NCBI RefSeq assembly: GCF_031834615.1
Contig: NZ_CP115543.1
Coordinates: 2,367,001-2,431,000, forward strand
DNA from: Stenotrophomonas aracearum
GTDB lineage: Bacteria; Pseudomonadota; Gammaproteobacteria; Xanthomonadales; Xanthomonadaceae
Direction: 5' to 3'
DNA length: 64,000 nucleotides
Below are positions 1 to 8,574 of this stretch, in pieces. The position numbers and the translations under genes are program-made. Numbering within the stretch: the first letter of the stretch is position 1; every line of letters starts with the position of its first letter. The notes under the pieces were generated by a model. That model had not been told where the DNA came from and did no database searches. It saw nothing but the letters and a program-made list of their open reading frames with translations.

Positions 1-2
1 TG

Positions 3-245
3 TGGCTGCTGGGCAGCCTGCTGGCCGCCGCGCACGCAGTTGCCCTGCTGCTGGGGCGCAGGTTCGGCGGCACGCTGCCGTTGCGACTGCAGCTGCTGCG
101 CGACCGGGCCGGCCAACACTGGAAGCGGCATCCGCTCGCGCGCGGCATGCAGGCCGCACGCCAGGGCCGCGTCGGTATTCCGTTTGCCGCCTACCTGGCG
201 GTGGCGACCGTGTCGCTGGTCCTGTGGCAGGGAGAAAACGCATGA
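3..245 (+). CDS. cpaA: Prepilin peptidase CpaA/TadV, C-terminal end (partial)
   Basis: This is the C-terminal 80 residues of a gene that begins before the window. In the third forward frame it reads from WLLGSLLAAAHAVALLLGRR to VLWQGENA and stops, with a hydrophobic stretch, a basic loop and a closing membrane segment containing GIPFAAYLAVA. That ending is typical of the A24 aspartic prepilin peptidases that process Flp pilins in the inner membrane. The catalytic aspartates would lie upstream and cannot be checked. The stop overlaps the tadE start by four bases, so it belongs to the same operon. The identification rests on this motif and on position in a Tad cluster. Confidence 0.72.
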   Translation, partial: WLLGSLLAAAHAVALLLGRRFGGTLPLRLQLLRDRAGQHWKRHPLARGMQAARQGRVGIPFAAYLAVATVSLVLWQGENA

Positions 246-709
246 CCCGGCCGGCCCACGCACGCGGCGCAGCGACCCTGGAGTTCGCCTTCATGCTGAT
301 CTTCGGCCTGGTGCCGCTGCTGATGCTCACCTACACCGGCGTCATGATCATGGCGGTGCAGCAGACCCTGTCGCTGGCCTCGGCCGAAGGCGCGCGCGCC
401 TCGCTGCGCTACGCGCCGGCGGCCGAACGCCGGGCGGCAGCCTGCCAGGCTGCAAAACGGTCCATGCAATGGCTGCTCAGCTTCGCCGCGCAGGACGCCG
501 ACTGCAGCGCCGCCGGCGCGCCGCCCATCGTGGTCTCGCCGCCGGCACCCTGCTCGGGCCTGCCCAGTGCGCAATGCATGCAGGTCTCGGTCAGCTACGA
601 CTATCGCGCCCACCCGTTCCTGCCCGGCACCGGCCGTGTCTATGGCTGGGTGATCGACACCCCGATCCGCAGCACCGCCGTGGCCCAGCTCGACCTGGGA
701 ATGCCGTGA
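242..709 (+). CDS. tadE: TadE-like pseudopilin
   Basis: A 155-residue protein with the TadE signature: a short basic, Ala/Gly-rich leader (RGAATLEFAFMLIFG) followed by one hydrophobic helix at about residues 12-38 and a soluble domain rich in cysteine. The GAATLEFA segment resembles the prepilin-peptidase recognition region, with glutamate at position 5 of the mature chain. TadE proteins are minor pseudopilins of the Flp pilus, processed by CpaA and placed in the inner membrane or periplasm. The ATG overlaps the cpaA stop (ATGA), which fixes the start. Four cysteines after residue 70 could form disulphides in the periplasm. Confidence 0.82.
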   Translation: MTRPAHARGAATLEFAFMLIFGLVPLLMLTYTGVMIMAVQQTLSLASAEGARASLRYAPAAERRAAACQAAKRSMQWLLSFAAQDADCSAAGAPPIVVSPPAPCSGLPSAQCMQVSVSYDYRAHPFLPGTGRVYGWVIDTPIRSTAVAQLDLGMP

Positions 710-740
710 TGACCGCACCCGCCTGCCAGGAGGCACCTGC

Positions 741-1625
741 ATGCTCAGACTGACCCGGATCACCGCCGTGGTACTGATCGCGCTGGCGCTGCTGCTGGCG
801 CTGGCCGCCGTTGCGGTCGGCCGGCGCGCGCCGCCGCCGGTGCCGGCCGCCAGCGTAATGGCGCCCCGCGCAACGGTTACGGCCGAACCGGAGCCGGCGG
901 CGTCGAGTGCCGCCTTGCCGGTGCAGAGCTATGCACAGCGGCTCAATCCCGGCGAACGCGCCCTGGCGGTCCCGGTCGATGAACTGGTCGCCGCCGGCAA
1001 CCGGATCCTGCCCGGCGACCACGTGGACGTGTTCCTCAACCTGCGTGCACCGCCGGGCATGGACAAGGAGGGACAGGCCCAGACCCGCCTGCTGCTCTCG
1101 CGCCTGCGCGTGCTCAGCTATGGCGCCGCGGATGCGGTGTCGCATGCGCAGGCAGCCGACACGACCGCCCCGACCGCAGCCACCGACAGCCGCGCCGCCG
1201 ATATCCAGGGCAGCGCCTCCAGCAGCAGCGGCAATGGTGGCACCCCGCAACCGGCGCGCAGCGCCGTGCTCGCCGTACCGGTGGCCGACGCCAACCGGCT
1301 GCTGCTCGGCGCGCAACAGGGCAAGCTGTTCCTGGCGCTGCGCAATCCGGCCGACCCCGGCCTGCCCGACGCCACGCTGTTCGCCCGCACCGATGCCGTG
1401 CTCGATGCGCGTCGCGACCTCGACCCGGCGCAACGGCTTGCGCTGGCCTCGCCGGAGAACGATGCCTACGCGGGCCTGGACGCGGACGCCCTTGCCGGCA
1501 AGGCAACAACGCCGCGCGCGCCACCGCATGCGCCCCGTCCCGCGCGCCAGCGCACCACATCGCGCGTGGATCGCGGCGTGGAGATCATCCGCGGCGACGT
1601 GTCGTCCACCACCGGAGCGCACTGA
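741..1625 (+). CDS. cpaB: Flp pilus assembly protein CpaB (RcpC)
   Basis: 294 residues with an N-terminal signal anchor at about 5-28 (VVLIALALLLALAAVAVG) and a SAF-like module around 55-110 (ERALAVPVDELVAAGNRILPGDHVDVFLNL), the hallmark of CpaB/RcpC. CpaB is a periplasmic component of the Tad secretion machine and is thought to act with the secretin and bind peptidoglycan. The middle (about 125-180) is low-complexity Ala/Ser/Thr/Gly. The C-terminal part (SAVLAVPVADANRLLLGAQQGKLFLALRNP) is the usual RcpC end. It lies 31 bp after tadE and 4 bp before cpaC. Confidence 0.88.
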   Translation: MLRLTRITAVVLIALALLLALAAVAVGRRAPPPVPAASVMAPRATVTAEPEPAASSAALPVQSYAQRLNPGERALAVPVDELVAAGNRILPGDHVDVFLNLRAPPGMDKEGQAQTRLLLSRLRVLSYGAADAVSHAQAADTTAPTAATDSRAADIQGSASSSSGNGGTPQPARSAVLAVPVADANRLLLGAQQGKLFLALRNPADPGLPDATLFARTDAVLDARRDLDPAQRLALASPENDAYAGLDADALAGKATTPRAPPHAPRPARQRTTSRVDRGVEIIRGDVSSTTGAH

Positions 1626-1629
1626 CCCC

Positions 1630-2946
1630 ATGCACGGACGCCTTCTCACCCCCTGCCTCATCGCCACAGTGCTCGCGGGCGTGCTCGCCCCCGCCCCGGC
1701 ACGGGCCACCCCTGACGTGGTCCTGCAGCTGCGCGAGCAGCACCCGTGGGCGTTGCCTGCGGACCTGGAACGCATGGCCATCGCCGACCCCGGCGTGGCC
1801 GATGTGGTCATGCTGAAACCGGGCCAGGCCCTGCTGGTCGGCAAACAGGCCGGCAGCACCACCCTGCTCCTGTGGCAACGCGGACAACGCGAACCGCAGC
1901 GCCTGCAGGTGGAAGTGCGCGGCGCATTGCAGGGCGCGCTGCCCCCGCAGGACGACCTGCAGCTGACCGTGCAGGCGCAGCAGGGCCTGCTGCAGGGCAA
2001 CGCGCCCAGCCTACTGGCGCACGAGGACAGCCGAAAGGCCGCGCAGGCCACGCTCGGGCGCGAGGGCCAGCTGGCCGACGTCTCGATGGTGGGCACCGGC
2101 GGCGTGGTGCAGGTCGAAGTGAAGGTGGTGGAGTTCAACAAGACCGTGCTGCGCCAGATCGGCATGAGTTTCGCCAACCGCAACAACGGCTTCTCCTGCG
2201 GCGTCGCGCGCCCCGGTGGCAACGTGCCGATACTGGACGCCGACGGCGGCAGCGAGCCGGTCGCCAGTCCGCTGTCGTCGGCGTTCGGGCTGGTGTTCCG
2301 CTCGCTCACGCATGGCTGGGCCGCCAACATCGACCTGCTGCAGAACAACGGCATGGCCCGCGTCCTGGCCGAACCGACGCTGGTGGCGCTGTCCGGGCAG
2401 AGCGCCAGCTTCCTGGCCGGTGGCGAACTGCCGATCCTCGAGCCGCAGGGGCTGGGTACCACCACGGTGACCTTCAAGCCGTTCGGCATCGGCCTCACCG
2501 TCACCCCCACCGTGCTCGGCCCGGACCGGATCGCGCTGAAGGTCGCCCCGGAAGCCAGCGACCTCAACTACACGGCGGGCATTTCTTATAACGGCGTGCA
2601 GATTCCCTCAATCACCACCCGCCGCGCCGACACCACGGTGGAGCTGGGCGACGGCGAGACCTTCGTGATCGGCGGACTGGTCAGCAACGCGGTGAGCTCC
2701 AGCGTCGACAAGATCCCGCTGCTCGGCGACCTGCCGGTGATCGGGTCGTTCTTCCGCAACCTCAACTACAAACAGGAGGAAAAGGAACTGGTGATCGTCG
2801 TCACCCCGCGACTGGTGCAGCCGCTGGCCAAGGGCACCGCGCTGCCGCTGCCCGGCGAGCGCGAGGTGCAACCGAAGCTGCCGGTGTGGGGTACATGGCT
2901 GCTCGGTCCGGTCTCGCCCGACCCGCTGCCCGGTTTCTCGCGCTGA
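1630..2946 (+). CDS. cpaC: Tad outer-membrane secretin CpaC (RcpA)
   Basis: 438 residues: a signal peptide (about 1-26, cleaved after ARA), an N-terminal pilus-assembly domain at about 30-105 (ALPADLERMAIADPGVADVVML), a middle ring-building region, and a C-terminal secretin domain from about 165. The secretin part shows VEVKVVEFNK, the AEPTLVALSGQSASFLAGGE strand motif and the closing IPLLGDLPVIGSFFR signature followed by ELVIVVTPRLV. It forms the outer-membrane channel through which the Flp pilus passes. The chosen ATG is 4 bp after the cpaB stop; earlier in-frame sequence is only the overlap with cpaB. Confidence 0.92.
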   Translation: MHGRLLTPCLIATVLAGVLAPAPARATPDVVLQLREQHPWALPADLERMAIADPGVADVVMLKPGQALLVGKQAGSTTLLLWQRGQREPQRLQVEVRGALQGALPPQDDLQLTVQAQQGLLQGNAPSLLAHEDSRKAAQATLGREGQLADVSMVGTGGVVQVEVKVVEFNKTVLRQIGMSFANRNNGFSCGVARPGGNVPILDADGGSEPVASPLSSAFGLVFRSLTHGWAANIDLLQNNGMARVLAEPTLVALSGQSASFLAGGELPILEPQGLGTTTVTFKPFGIGLTVTPTVLGPDRIALKVAPEASDLNYTAGISYNGVQIPSITTRRADTTVELGDGETFVIGGLVSNAVSSSVDKIPLLGDLPVIGSFFRNLNYKQEEKELVIVVTPRLVQPLAKGTALPLPGEREVQPKLPVWGTWLLGPVSPDPLPGFSR

Positions 2947-2962
2947 CAGGACGCCAACGCCC

Positions 2963-4243
2963 ATGACCGCTTCCCTGCGACTGCTGCAGCCGACTCCTCC
3001 CCCGCTGACCCTGGTGCTGTATGCACCGGCCCGCGAGCTCGCGCTGGTGCTCGAGGCGCGCCTGCCGGTCGGCCTGCACGTGCACTGGCAGGACAGCGCG
3101 CTGCCCCCGGCCGCGCTCGAGGTACACCGCCGTAGTGGCCCGTGCGTGGTGCTGCTCGACTTCCGGCGCGACGCGGCAGCGGCCTCTGGCGACCTGGCCC
3201 GCTCGCTGCAGCGCACCCTGCCCGACCTGCCACTGGTGGCGGTCGGCTCGACCGCGCCCGGCCAGGACGAAGGCATCGTCGCAGCGGTCCGCACCGGCCT
3301 GCGCGACATCCTGGATCTCGAATCGACCACCGCCGATATCGACAGCGTGCTGCGCCGCGCCGCCGCGCTGTCGGCGCCATCGCCGCGCGCGCCGGTCCAG
3401 GCCGCCCCACAGGCCCAGCTGGTACTGCTGCTGGGCGTACGCGCCGGCGTCGGCTGCAGCACCCTGGCCGCGCACCTGGGCGTGCTGGCGCAGCAGTGCA
3501 GCAGCGGCGACGCCGACGACACCTCCGGCGAACTGCTGCCCACCGCCACCACGCTGCTGCTCGACCTCGGCCAGCCGGCCGGCGACACCGCGCTGTACCT
3601 CAACCTGGATAGCCAGTTCCATGTCGAAGACGCGCTGCGCCATGCCAGCCTCATCGACGGCACGCTGGCGCGCACCGCGATGGCGCGCCACGGCGGCGGC
3701 CTCACCCTGCTCGGGCAGGCGGCCGGCAGCGACGGCGGCCCCATTCCCGACCCCGCGGTGCTGGTACAGCGCCTGCGCACCGTGTTCGACACCGTGCTGT
3801 GCGACCTCGGCGGCCTGGCGCTGCGCCAGGTGCCGCGGTCGCTTTTCAACAGCGCCGACGCGATCTGGCTGGTCGCCGACCAGGCCATCGGCACGCTGGT
3901 CTCGCTCGACCTCGCACTCAAGCAGCTCGAGGCGATGGGCCTGCGCGACGACCGCGTGCAGCTGCTGATCAACCGCTACCAGGAAGACGATGGCCTGGTC
4001 CCGGCCCAGATCGCCGGCCGCTTCGGCCTGCCACTGCTGGCCACCCTGCCCGACTGCCATCGCCTGCGCGGCAGCGCCAACCACGGCCACCTGCTGCTGC
4101 AGGATGCCCCCCGCGACCCGTACGTGCGCGCCCTGGCGCCACTGCTGCTGCACCTGGACCACGCTGCCGCGCAGACCGCGCCGCGCAGCTGGCGCGAAAA
4201 ACTCGCTCTTGCCCTGGGTGGACTCCAATGGAAGACAAAGTAA
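2963..4243 (+). CDS. cpaE: Flp pilus assembly ATPase-like protein CpaE (TadZ)
   Basis: 426 residues: an N-terminal receiver-like domain (about 15-130, with LVLYAPARELALVLEARL and VAAVRTGLRDILD) and a C-terminal MinD/ParA-like ATPase fold from about 150. The ATP-binding loop reads LLGVRAGVGCSTLAAHLG. The usual deviant Walker A signature lysine is absent and cysteine replaces the conserved P-loop lysine, as in other atypical TadZ proteins. TadZ localises the pilus machine at the pole. The LLLDLGQPAGDTALYLNL segment is the family's Walker B region. The end overlaps cpaF by 16 bp. Confidence 0.88.
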   Translation: MTASLRLLQPTPPPLTLVLYAPARELALVLEARLPVGLHVHWQDSALPPAALEVHRRSGPCVVLLDFRRDAAAASGDLARSLQRTLPDLPLVAVGSTAPGQDEGIVAAVRTGLRDILDLESTTADIDSVLRRAAALSAPSPRAPVQAAPQAQLVLLLGVRAGVGCSTLAAHLGVLAQQCSSGDADDTSGELLPTATTLLLDLGQPAGDTALYLNLDSQFHVEDALRHASLIDGTLARTAMARHGGGLTLLGQAAGSDGGPIPDPAVLVQRLRTVFDTVLCDLGGLALRQVPRSLFNSADAIWLVADQAIGTLVSLDLALKQLEAMGLRDDRVQLLINRYQEDDGLVPAQIAGRFGLPLLATLPDCHRLRGSANHGHLLLQDAPRDPYVRALAPLLLHLDHAAAQTAPRSWREKLALALGGLQWKTK

Positions 4244-5583
4244 CCCCGTTCGCTCCCTCTGCCGCGCGCGTGGCGCTCGCCGCCGCTGCCGTGGCCGACC
4301 TGCAGGTTCCGTTCGCGCAGTCCGACGAGTACCAGAAGGTGCTGCTCGCCGCGCACGAGCACCTGCTCAACCGGATCGAAGACGAGCGCATCGACATCGA
4401 CGCGTGGGCGCCGGACACCGTCGGCCGCTACGTGCGCACGCAGACCGCGCTGTTCGTGCAGGAATGGCGCATTCCGGTCAACGAAGCCGAGATGGAGATC
4501 GTGGCCGCCGCGCTGGTCAAGGAGCTGACCGGGTTCGGCCCGCTCGACGACCTGCTGCACGACCCGGCCATCGAAGACATCCTGATCAACGGCTACAAGG
4601 ACATCCACGTGTCCCAGGGGGGCCGCCTGGTGCGCGCACGCCAGCGTTTCAGCGACGACAGCCACCTGCTGCGCATCCTGCGCCGCATCCTGGCCCCGCT
4701 CGGGCGCCGGCTGGACGAGTCCAACCCGATGGTGGACGCGCGCCTGCCCAACGGCGGACGCCTCAACGCCATCATCTCGCCGTTGGCCGTAGACGGCCCG
4801 ATGGTGTCGATCCGCAAGTTCCGCAAGGACCCGTTCACCCCCGATGAACTGCTGCGCATGGGTACCTTCGACGCCGCCATGCAGGCCCTGCTGCACGCCA
4901 TGGTGCTGGGCCGCTGCAACATCCTGGTCTCCGGCGGCACCAGTTCGGGCAAGACCTCGCTGCTCAACGCGCTGGCCAGCTACGTGCCGGCCGGCGAGCG
5001 CGTCATCACCGTCGAAGACACCGCCGAACTTTCGCTCAACCACCCGCACGTGGTGCGCCTGGAGAGCCGCATCGGCGGCTCCGACGGCCAGGGTGCGATC
5101 AGCATCCGCGACCTGCTGCGCAACAGCCTGCGCATGCGCCCGGACCGGATCGTGGTCGGCGAAGTGCGTGGCGCGGAAGTGCTGGAGATGCTGCAGGCGA
5201 TGAACACCGGGCATGACGGCTCGATGGCGACCATCCACGCCAACTCGCCGCGCGACTGCCTGTACCGTATCGAGATGCTGGCCGGCTTCGCCGGTTTCCA
5301 GGGCAGCGAGGACAGCCTGCGCCGGCAGATCGCCAGTGCCATCGACTTCATCGTGCAGATCTCGCGGCTGGGCAGCGGTCGCCGCGTGCTGATCTCGATC
5401 ACGGAAATCACCGGGGTCAGCGACAACCTGATCAGCACCCAGGAGATGTTCCGCCACGAAGTGCAGTACGACACCGACGGCAGCGAACGCGACCGCTGGA
5501 TCGGGCTCGGCTTCCAGCCGCATTCGCACAAGCTCGAACCATTCCGTCGGCAACTGCGTGAAGCACTGGACGGGAGTTTCTGA
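4228..5583 (+). CDS. cpaF: Tad secretion ATPase CpaF (TadA)
   Basis: 451 residues. The N-terminal domain (30-190) contains LTGFGPLDDLLHDPAIEDILI, typical of CpaF/VirB11 ATPases, followed by the RecA-like core with Walker A GGTSSGKT at 236-243, an Asp box near 260 (ITVEDTAEL), Walker B near 300-313 (RPDRIVVGEVRGAE) and a His box (GHDGSMATIHANSP). It is the cytosolic hexameric motor powering Flp pilus assembly and works with TadB/TadC. The ATG lies inside the end of cpaE and is placed just before the conserved N-terminus. All expected motifs are intact. Confidence 0.95.
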   Translation: MEDKVTPFAPSAARVALAAAAVADLQVPFAQSDEYQKVLLAAHEHLLNRIEDERIDIDAWAPDTVGRYVRTQTALFVQEWRIPVNEAEMEIVAAALVKELTGFGPLDDLLHDPAIEDILINGYKDIHVSQGGRLVRARQRFSDDSHLLRILRRILAPLGRRLDESNPMVDARLPNGGRLNAIISPLAVDGPMVSIRKFRKDPFTPDELLRMGTFDAAMQALLHAMVLGRCNILVSGGTSSGKTSLLNALASYVPAGERVITVEDTAELSLNHPHVVRLESRIGGSDGQGAISIRDLLRNSLRMRPDRIVVGEVRGAEVLEMLQAMNTGHDGSMATIHANSPRDCLYRIEMLAGFAGFQGSEDSLRRQIASAIDFIVQISRLGSGRRVLISITEITGVSDNLISTQEMFRHEVQYDTDGSERDRWIGLGFQPHSHKLEPFRRQLREALDGSF

Positions 5584-5585
5584 AC

Positions 5586-6527
5586 ATGGTGACCGTGCTG
5601 CTGTTGTGCAGTGCGATGCTGGTGCTGGTGGCCGTGGCGATGGAGCTGTGGCTGCTGGCCGACCGCCGCGCCCGCCAACGCGCCTCGCTGCTGCATGCCG
5701 AGCAGCGGCTGGCAGTGGGGCCGGCGGTGCCGACCCTGGCCGGGTTGCCGCCGCGCGGCGCCACCGCGTCGGCGCCGCTGCCGCAGGCACCTTCGCTGCC
5801 ATGGGACGACCTGCTGCAACGTGCAGGGCTGCGCCCTGGCTGGCGCCTGCCGGTGCTGTGGCTGGCCGGGGGCCTGCTGCTGGCCGCGATGGCCGCCAGC
5901 CGGATCGGCACGGCCTGGCTGTGGCCGATCACGCTGGGGCTGCTGGCGCTGCTGCTGGGCGTGTGGATCTCGCGCCGCATCCTCGGGGTCAAGCGCCGGC
6001 TGCTGCGCCAGCTGCCGGACTTTCTCGACAACCTGGTGCGCCTGACCGCGCTGGGCAACAGCCTGCAGATGGCCTTCCAGACCGCCAGCCAGCAGGTGCC
6101 CGCGCCGCTGCGCGCACTGCTGGATGACACCCTCTCCGCTACCCGCAGTGGACTCGACCTGGACCGTGCCCTCTCGCAGGCCGCACGCCCGTACCGGCTC
6201 GAGGTGTTGGAGGTGCTGGCCGTGGTGCTGGGCGTGAGCCTGCGCATCGGCGGCCGCTCCGACCAGATCCTGCAGCGCATGAGCGACTTCATGCGCGACC
6301 TGGAACAGGCCCAGCAGGAACTGATGGCCACCACCTCGGAAACGCGCATGTCGGCCTGGGTGCTGGGGTTGCTGCCGCCGCTGTGCGGCCTGCTGATGGC
6401 GATCGCCAGCCCGGACTTCTTCCAGCCGGTACTGCACGCACCGCTCGGGCACCGCATTCTCGGCGGTGCGCTCGTGCTGGAACTGATCGGCGGGTTCCTG
6501 CTGTATCGGCTGGCACGCTCGCTATGA
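5586..6527 (+). CDS. tadB: Tad inner-membrane platform protein TadB
   Basis: 313 residues with an N-terminal membrane helix (3-26), a linker, two helices around 100-128, a cytoplasmic type II secretion F domain (about 145-255, starting LLRQLPDFLDNLVRLTALGNS and including GVSLRIGGRSDQILQRMSDFM) and two closing helices. With TadC it forms the inner-membrane platform on which CpaF acts. It begins 2 bp after the cpaF stop, and its stop overlaps the tadC start as ATGA, indicating translational coupling. Confidence 0.9.
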   Translation: MVTVLLLCSAMLVLVAVAMELWLLADRRARQRASLLHAEQRLAVGPAVPTLAGLPPRGATASAPLPQAPSLPWDDLLQRAGLRPGWRLPVLWLAGGLLLAAMAASRIGTAWLWPITLGLLALLLGVWISRRILGVKRRLLRQLPDFLDNLVRLTALGNSLQMAFQTASQQVPAPLRALLDDTLSATRSGLDLDRALSQAARPYRLEVLEVLAVVLGVSLRIGGRSDQILQRMSDFMRDLEQAQQELMATTSETRMSAWVLGLLPPLCGLLMAIASPDFFQPVLHAPLGHRILGGALVLELIGGFLLYRLARSL

Positions 6528-7468
6528 AAGAGAGCGCCCTGTGGTTCGCCGCGCTGCTGGTCCTTGCCGCCGGGCTTGCCCTGCTGGGCGTGGCCGCGCT
6601 GCTGTTGAATGGTCGCCGGCAACGCACCGCCGCGACATTGCAGAGCGCGTTGCGCTCGCGCGAGGAAGGTGCCGCCGCGCCGGCGACCGCGATCGACTCC
6701 GGCAGCCGCAGCCTGGGCTGGCTCGCCGCAGTGGGCGAGCGTTTCAACGGCGGCCGCGTCGAAGCGGCGCTGCTCGCCCCGGAAGACCGCCTGCTGCTGG
6801 ATCAGGCCGGCTGGAATACCCGCACCGGCACAGCGGTGTTCCTCGGCTTGCGCCTGTTGCTTGCCGTCCTGTGCCTGGTGCTGGCCGGCCTGCTGTTCGA
6901 CGCCCACGGCGTGCAGCGCGTGCTCGTACCGCTGGCCGCGCTCGCCTTCGGCGTGCTGCTGCCCAAGCTGGCGCTGCGCAGCTTGGCCAACCGGTTGCGG
7001 CAGCGGGTGAATGCCGAACTGCCGCTGATGATCGACCTGCTGCGCCTGCTGCAGGGCGTGGGCTTCAGCATGGACCAGAGCCTGCAGACGTTGGGCGACA
7101 AGCTGCGCACCGCGATCCCCGTGCTCGGTCGCGAAATCCAGCAGGCCAACGTCGCCTACATGCACGGCCGCAGCCGCCAGCAGTCGCTGCGCCGGCTCGC
7201 CGACGCGTTCAACGACGAAGACCTGCGCAGCCTGGTGCAGCTCATCCTGCAGGTGCACGAACACGGCGGCGCGGTGCAGGAACCGCTGCGCCAGTTCAGC
7301 GTGCGCCTGCGAGAACAGCGCCGCGCCACGCTCAAGGAGAAGGTCGGCAAGCTCTCGGTGAAGATGACCGTAGTGATGATGCTGACCCTGCTGCCGGCAT
7401 TGATGCTGGTGTTGTCCGGCCCGGCGATCATCGCGCTGGCCGATGCCATGACCCGACTGGGAACCTGA
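6524..7468 (+). CDS. tadC: Tad inner-membrane platform protein TadC
   Basis: 314 residues, same family as TadB. Helix 1 covers about 5-28, a helical pair about 100-145, then comes a T2SSF domain (about 160-280: LPLMIDLLRLLQGVGFSMDQ and VHEHGGAVQEPLRQFSVRLRE) and a terminal hydrophobic pair (MTVVMMLTLLPALMLVLSGP). The start was placed at the ATG overlapping the tadB stop; the longer open frame upstream is only a shadow over tadB. It partners TadB at the base of the Flp pilus. Confidence 0.9.
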   Translation: MKESALWFAALLVLAAGLALLGVAALLLNGRRQRTAATLQSALRSREEGAAAPATAIDSGSRSLGWLAAVGERFNGGRVEAALLAPEDRLLLDQAGWNTRTGTAVFLGLRLLLAVLCLVLAGLLFDAHGVQRVLVPLAALAFGVLLPKLALRSLANRLRQRVNAELPLMIDLLRLLQGVGFSMDQSLQTLGDKLRTAIPVLGREIQQANVAYMHGRSRQQSLRRLADAFNDEDLRSLVQLILQVHEHGGAVQEPLRQFSVRLREQRRATLKEKVGKLSVKMTVVMMLTLLPALMLVLSGPAIIALADAMTRLGT

Positions 7469-7470
7469 GC

Positions 7471-8217
7471 ATGTCGACCCGTACCCTCCATTTCTCTGTG
7501 TTGCTGGCCGTCGCCGCGCTGGGCACGGCTTGCCATTCCACCCGCCCTGCGTACCGTCCCGACCCGGTCAGCCTCGCCACGCCGGCAAAGCCCGCACAGG
7601 ACGACAAACGCCTGTACCTGGCCCTGATCGCGCAGATGCAGCAGCAGGGCGCGTACTACGCCTCGCTGGCCCATGTGGATGCCTATCGCCAGCGCCATGG
7701 CGACAGCCCTGCCCTGCGCCTGCTGCAGGCCGACGCACTGCGCGCCACCGGGCAGCTGCCGGCCGCGCGCAGCCTGTATGTCGCGCTCGCCAACGGCCCA
7801 CAGGCGGCAGCCGCATGGCATGGACTGGGCCTGATCGCGGTGCACGAAGGCGATCCCGCGCAGGCCGAACAGTGCCTCGCGCGCGCGGTGGCGTTGGAGC
7901 CACTCAACACCGATTACCTCGGCGACCTGGGCTTCGCGCGGCTGCGTGCGGGGCAGCGCGAACAGGCACGCGAGCCGCTGGCCAGGGCCGCCGAATTGGC
8001 GCCGGACAAAATCCAGGCCAACGCCAACATGGCGTTGTGGGCGCTGTTGAGCAACGAAACTGCGCTGGCCGAACGCATCCTGCACAGCGCCGGCTTCCCC
8101 GAGGCGACCCGGCAGGAAGTGCTGCGGCTGGCTGTTGAGCTGGGGCCACCTGCCGCCGCGTCCTCCTCCCCCGAACGTCTCGCTGATGCCCACCTTGCCT
8201 CCGGGAGCACGCCATGA
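7471..8217 (+). CDS. tadD: TPR-containing lipoprotein TadD
   Basis: 248 residues with a lipoprotein signal: VAALGTAC puts the lipidated cysteine at residue 21. Tetratricopeptide-like helices follow at about 65-210 (SPALRLLQADALRATGQLPAARSLYVAL, AAWHGLGLIAVHEGDPAQAEQCLARAV, DYLGDLGFARLRAGQREQAREPLARA). TadD proteins are TPR lipoproteins needed for Flp pilus biogenesis and probably act as a pilotin or assembly factor for the secretin. It begins 2 bp after tadC and overlaps the next gene by 4 bp. Confidence 0.86.
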   Translation: MSTRTLHFSVLLAVAALGTACHSTRPAYRPDPVSLATPAKPAQDDKRLYLALIAQMQQQGAYYASLAHVDAYRQRHGDSPALRLLQADALRATGQLPAARSLYVALANGPQAAAAWHGLGLIAVHEGDPAQAEQCLARAVALEPLNTDYLGDLGFARLRAGQREQAREPLARAAELAPDKIQANANMALWALLSNETALAERILHSAGFPEATRQEVLRLAVELGPPAAASSSPERLADAHLASGSTP

Positions 8218-8570
8218 ACGTTTCCGCCACTGCCCGCTTTGCGGGCGTAGTGCTGGTCTTTGTCGCGCTGGGCACCACCTCCGCCCTGTCCGCCGAGTCG
8301 CGGCCGGCTGCCGGGGTCACTCCTGCGCCGGTGGTCGCATCACCGACGCCGCCGGATCCCCGCGCCGCCCAGATAGGCGACGCCACTCGAGCGCTGCTTC
8401 GCCTGCAGGCCAGCGGCGAACGCGCCGGCACGCCGCTTCCCATCCTGGGCGACCAGGCCTCGGCCAGCTACAAGCGCTACATCGACAGCTTCACCCATCC
8501 CATTCCCGCCTACCTCGCCCCCAGCCTGCGCCCGGATGCCGCCGGTGGCGCAGCGACCACCGGGAAGTAG
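8214..8570 (+). CDS. DUF3613 protein in the tad operon
   Basis: 118 residues with an N-terminal signal peptide ending near SALSA (about residue 27), a Pro/Ala linker, then the conserved DUF3613 core: GDATRALLRLQASGERAG, PILGDQASASYKRYIDSF and HPIPAYL. The family occurs in tad clusters of beta- and gammaproteobacteria and has no established biochemical role. The signal peptide places it in the periplasm. It is translationally coupled to tadD (ATGA overlap) and ends 4 bp before tadG, so a role in pilus assembly or in matching TadD and TadG is likely, but this is inference. Confidence 0.8.
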   Translation: MNVSATARFAGVVLVFVALGTTSALSAESRPAAGVTPAPVVASPTPPDPRAAQIGDATRALLRLQASGERAGTPLPILGDQASASYKRYIDSFTHPIPAYLAPSLRPDAAGGAATTGK

Positions 8571-8574
8571 GCCC

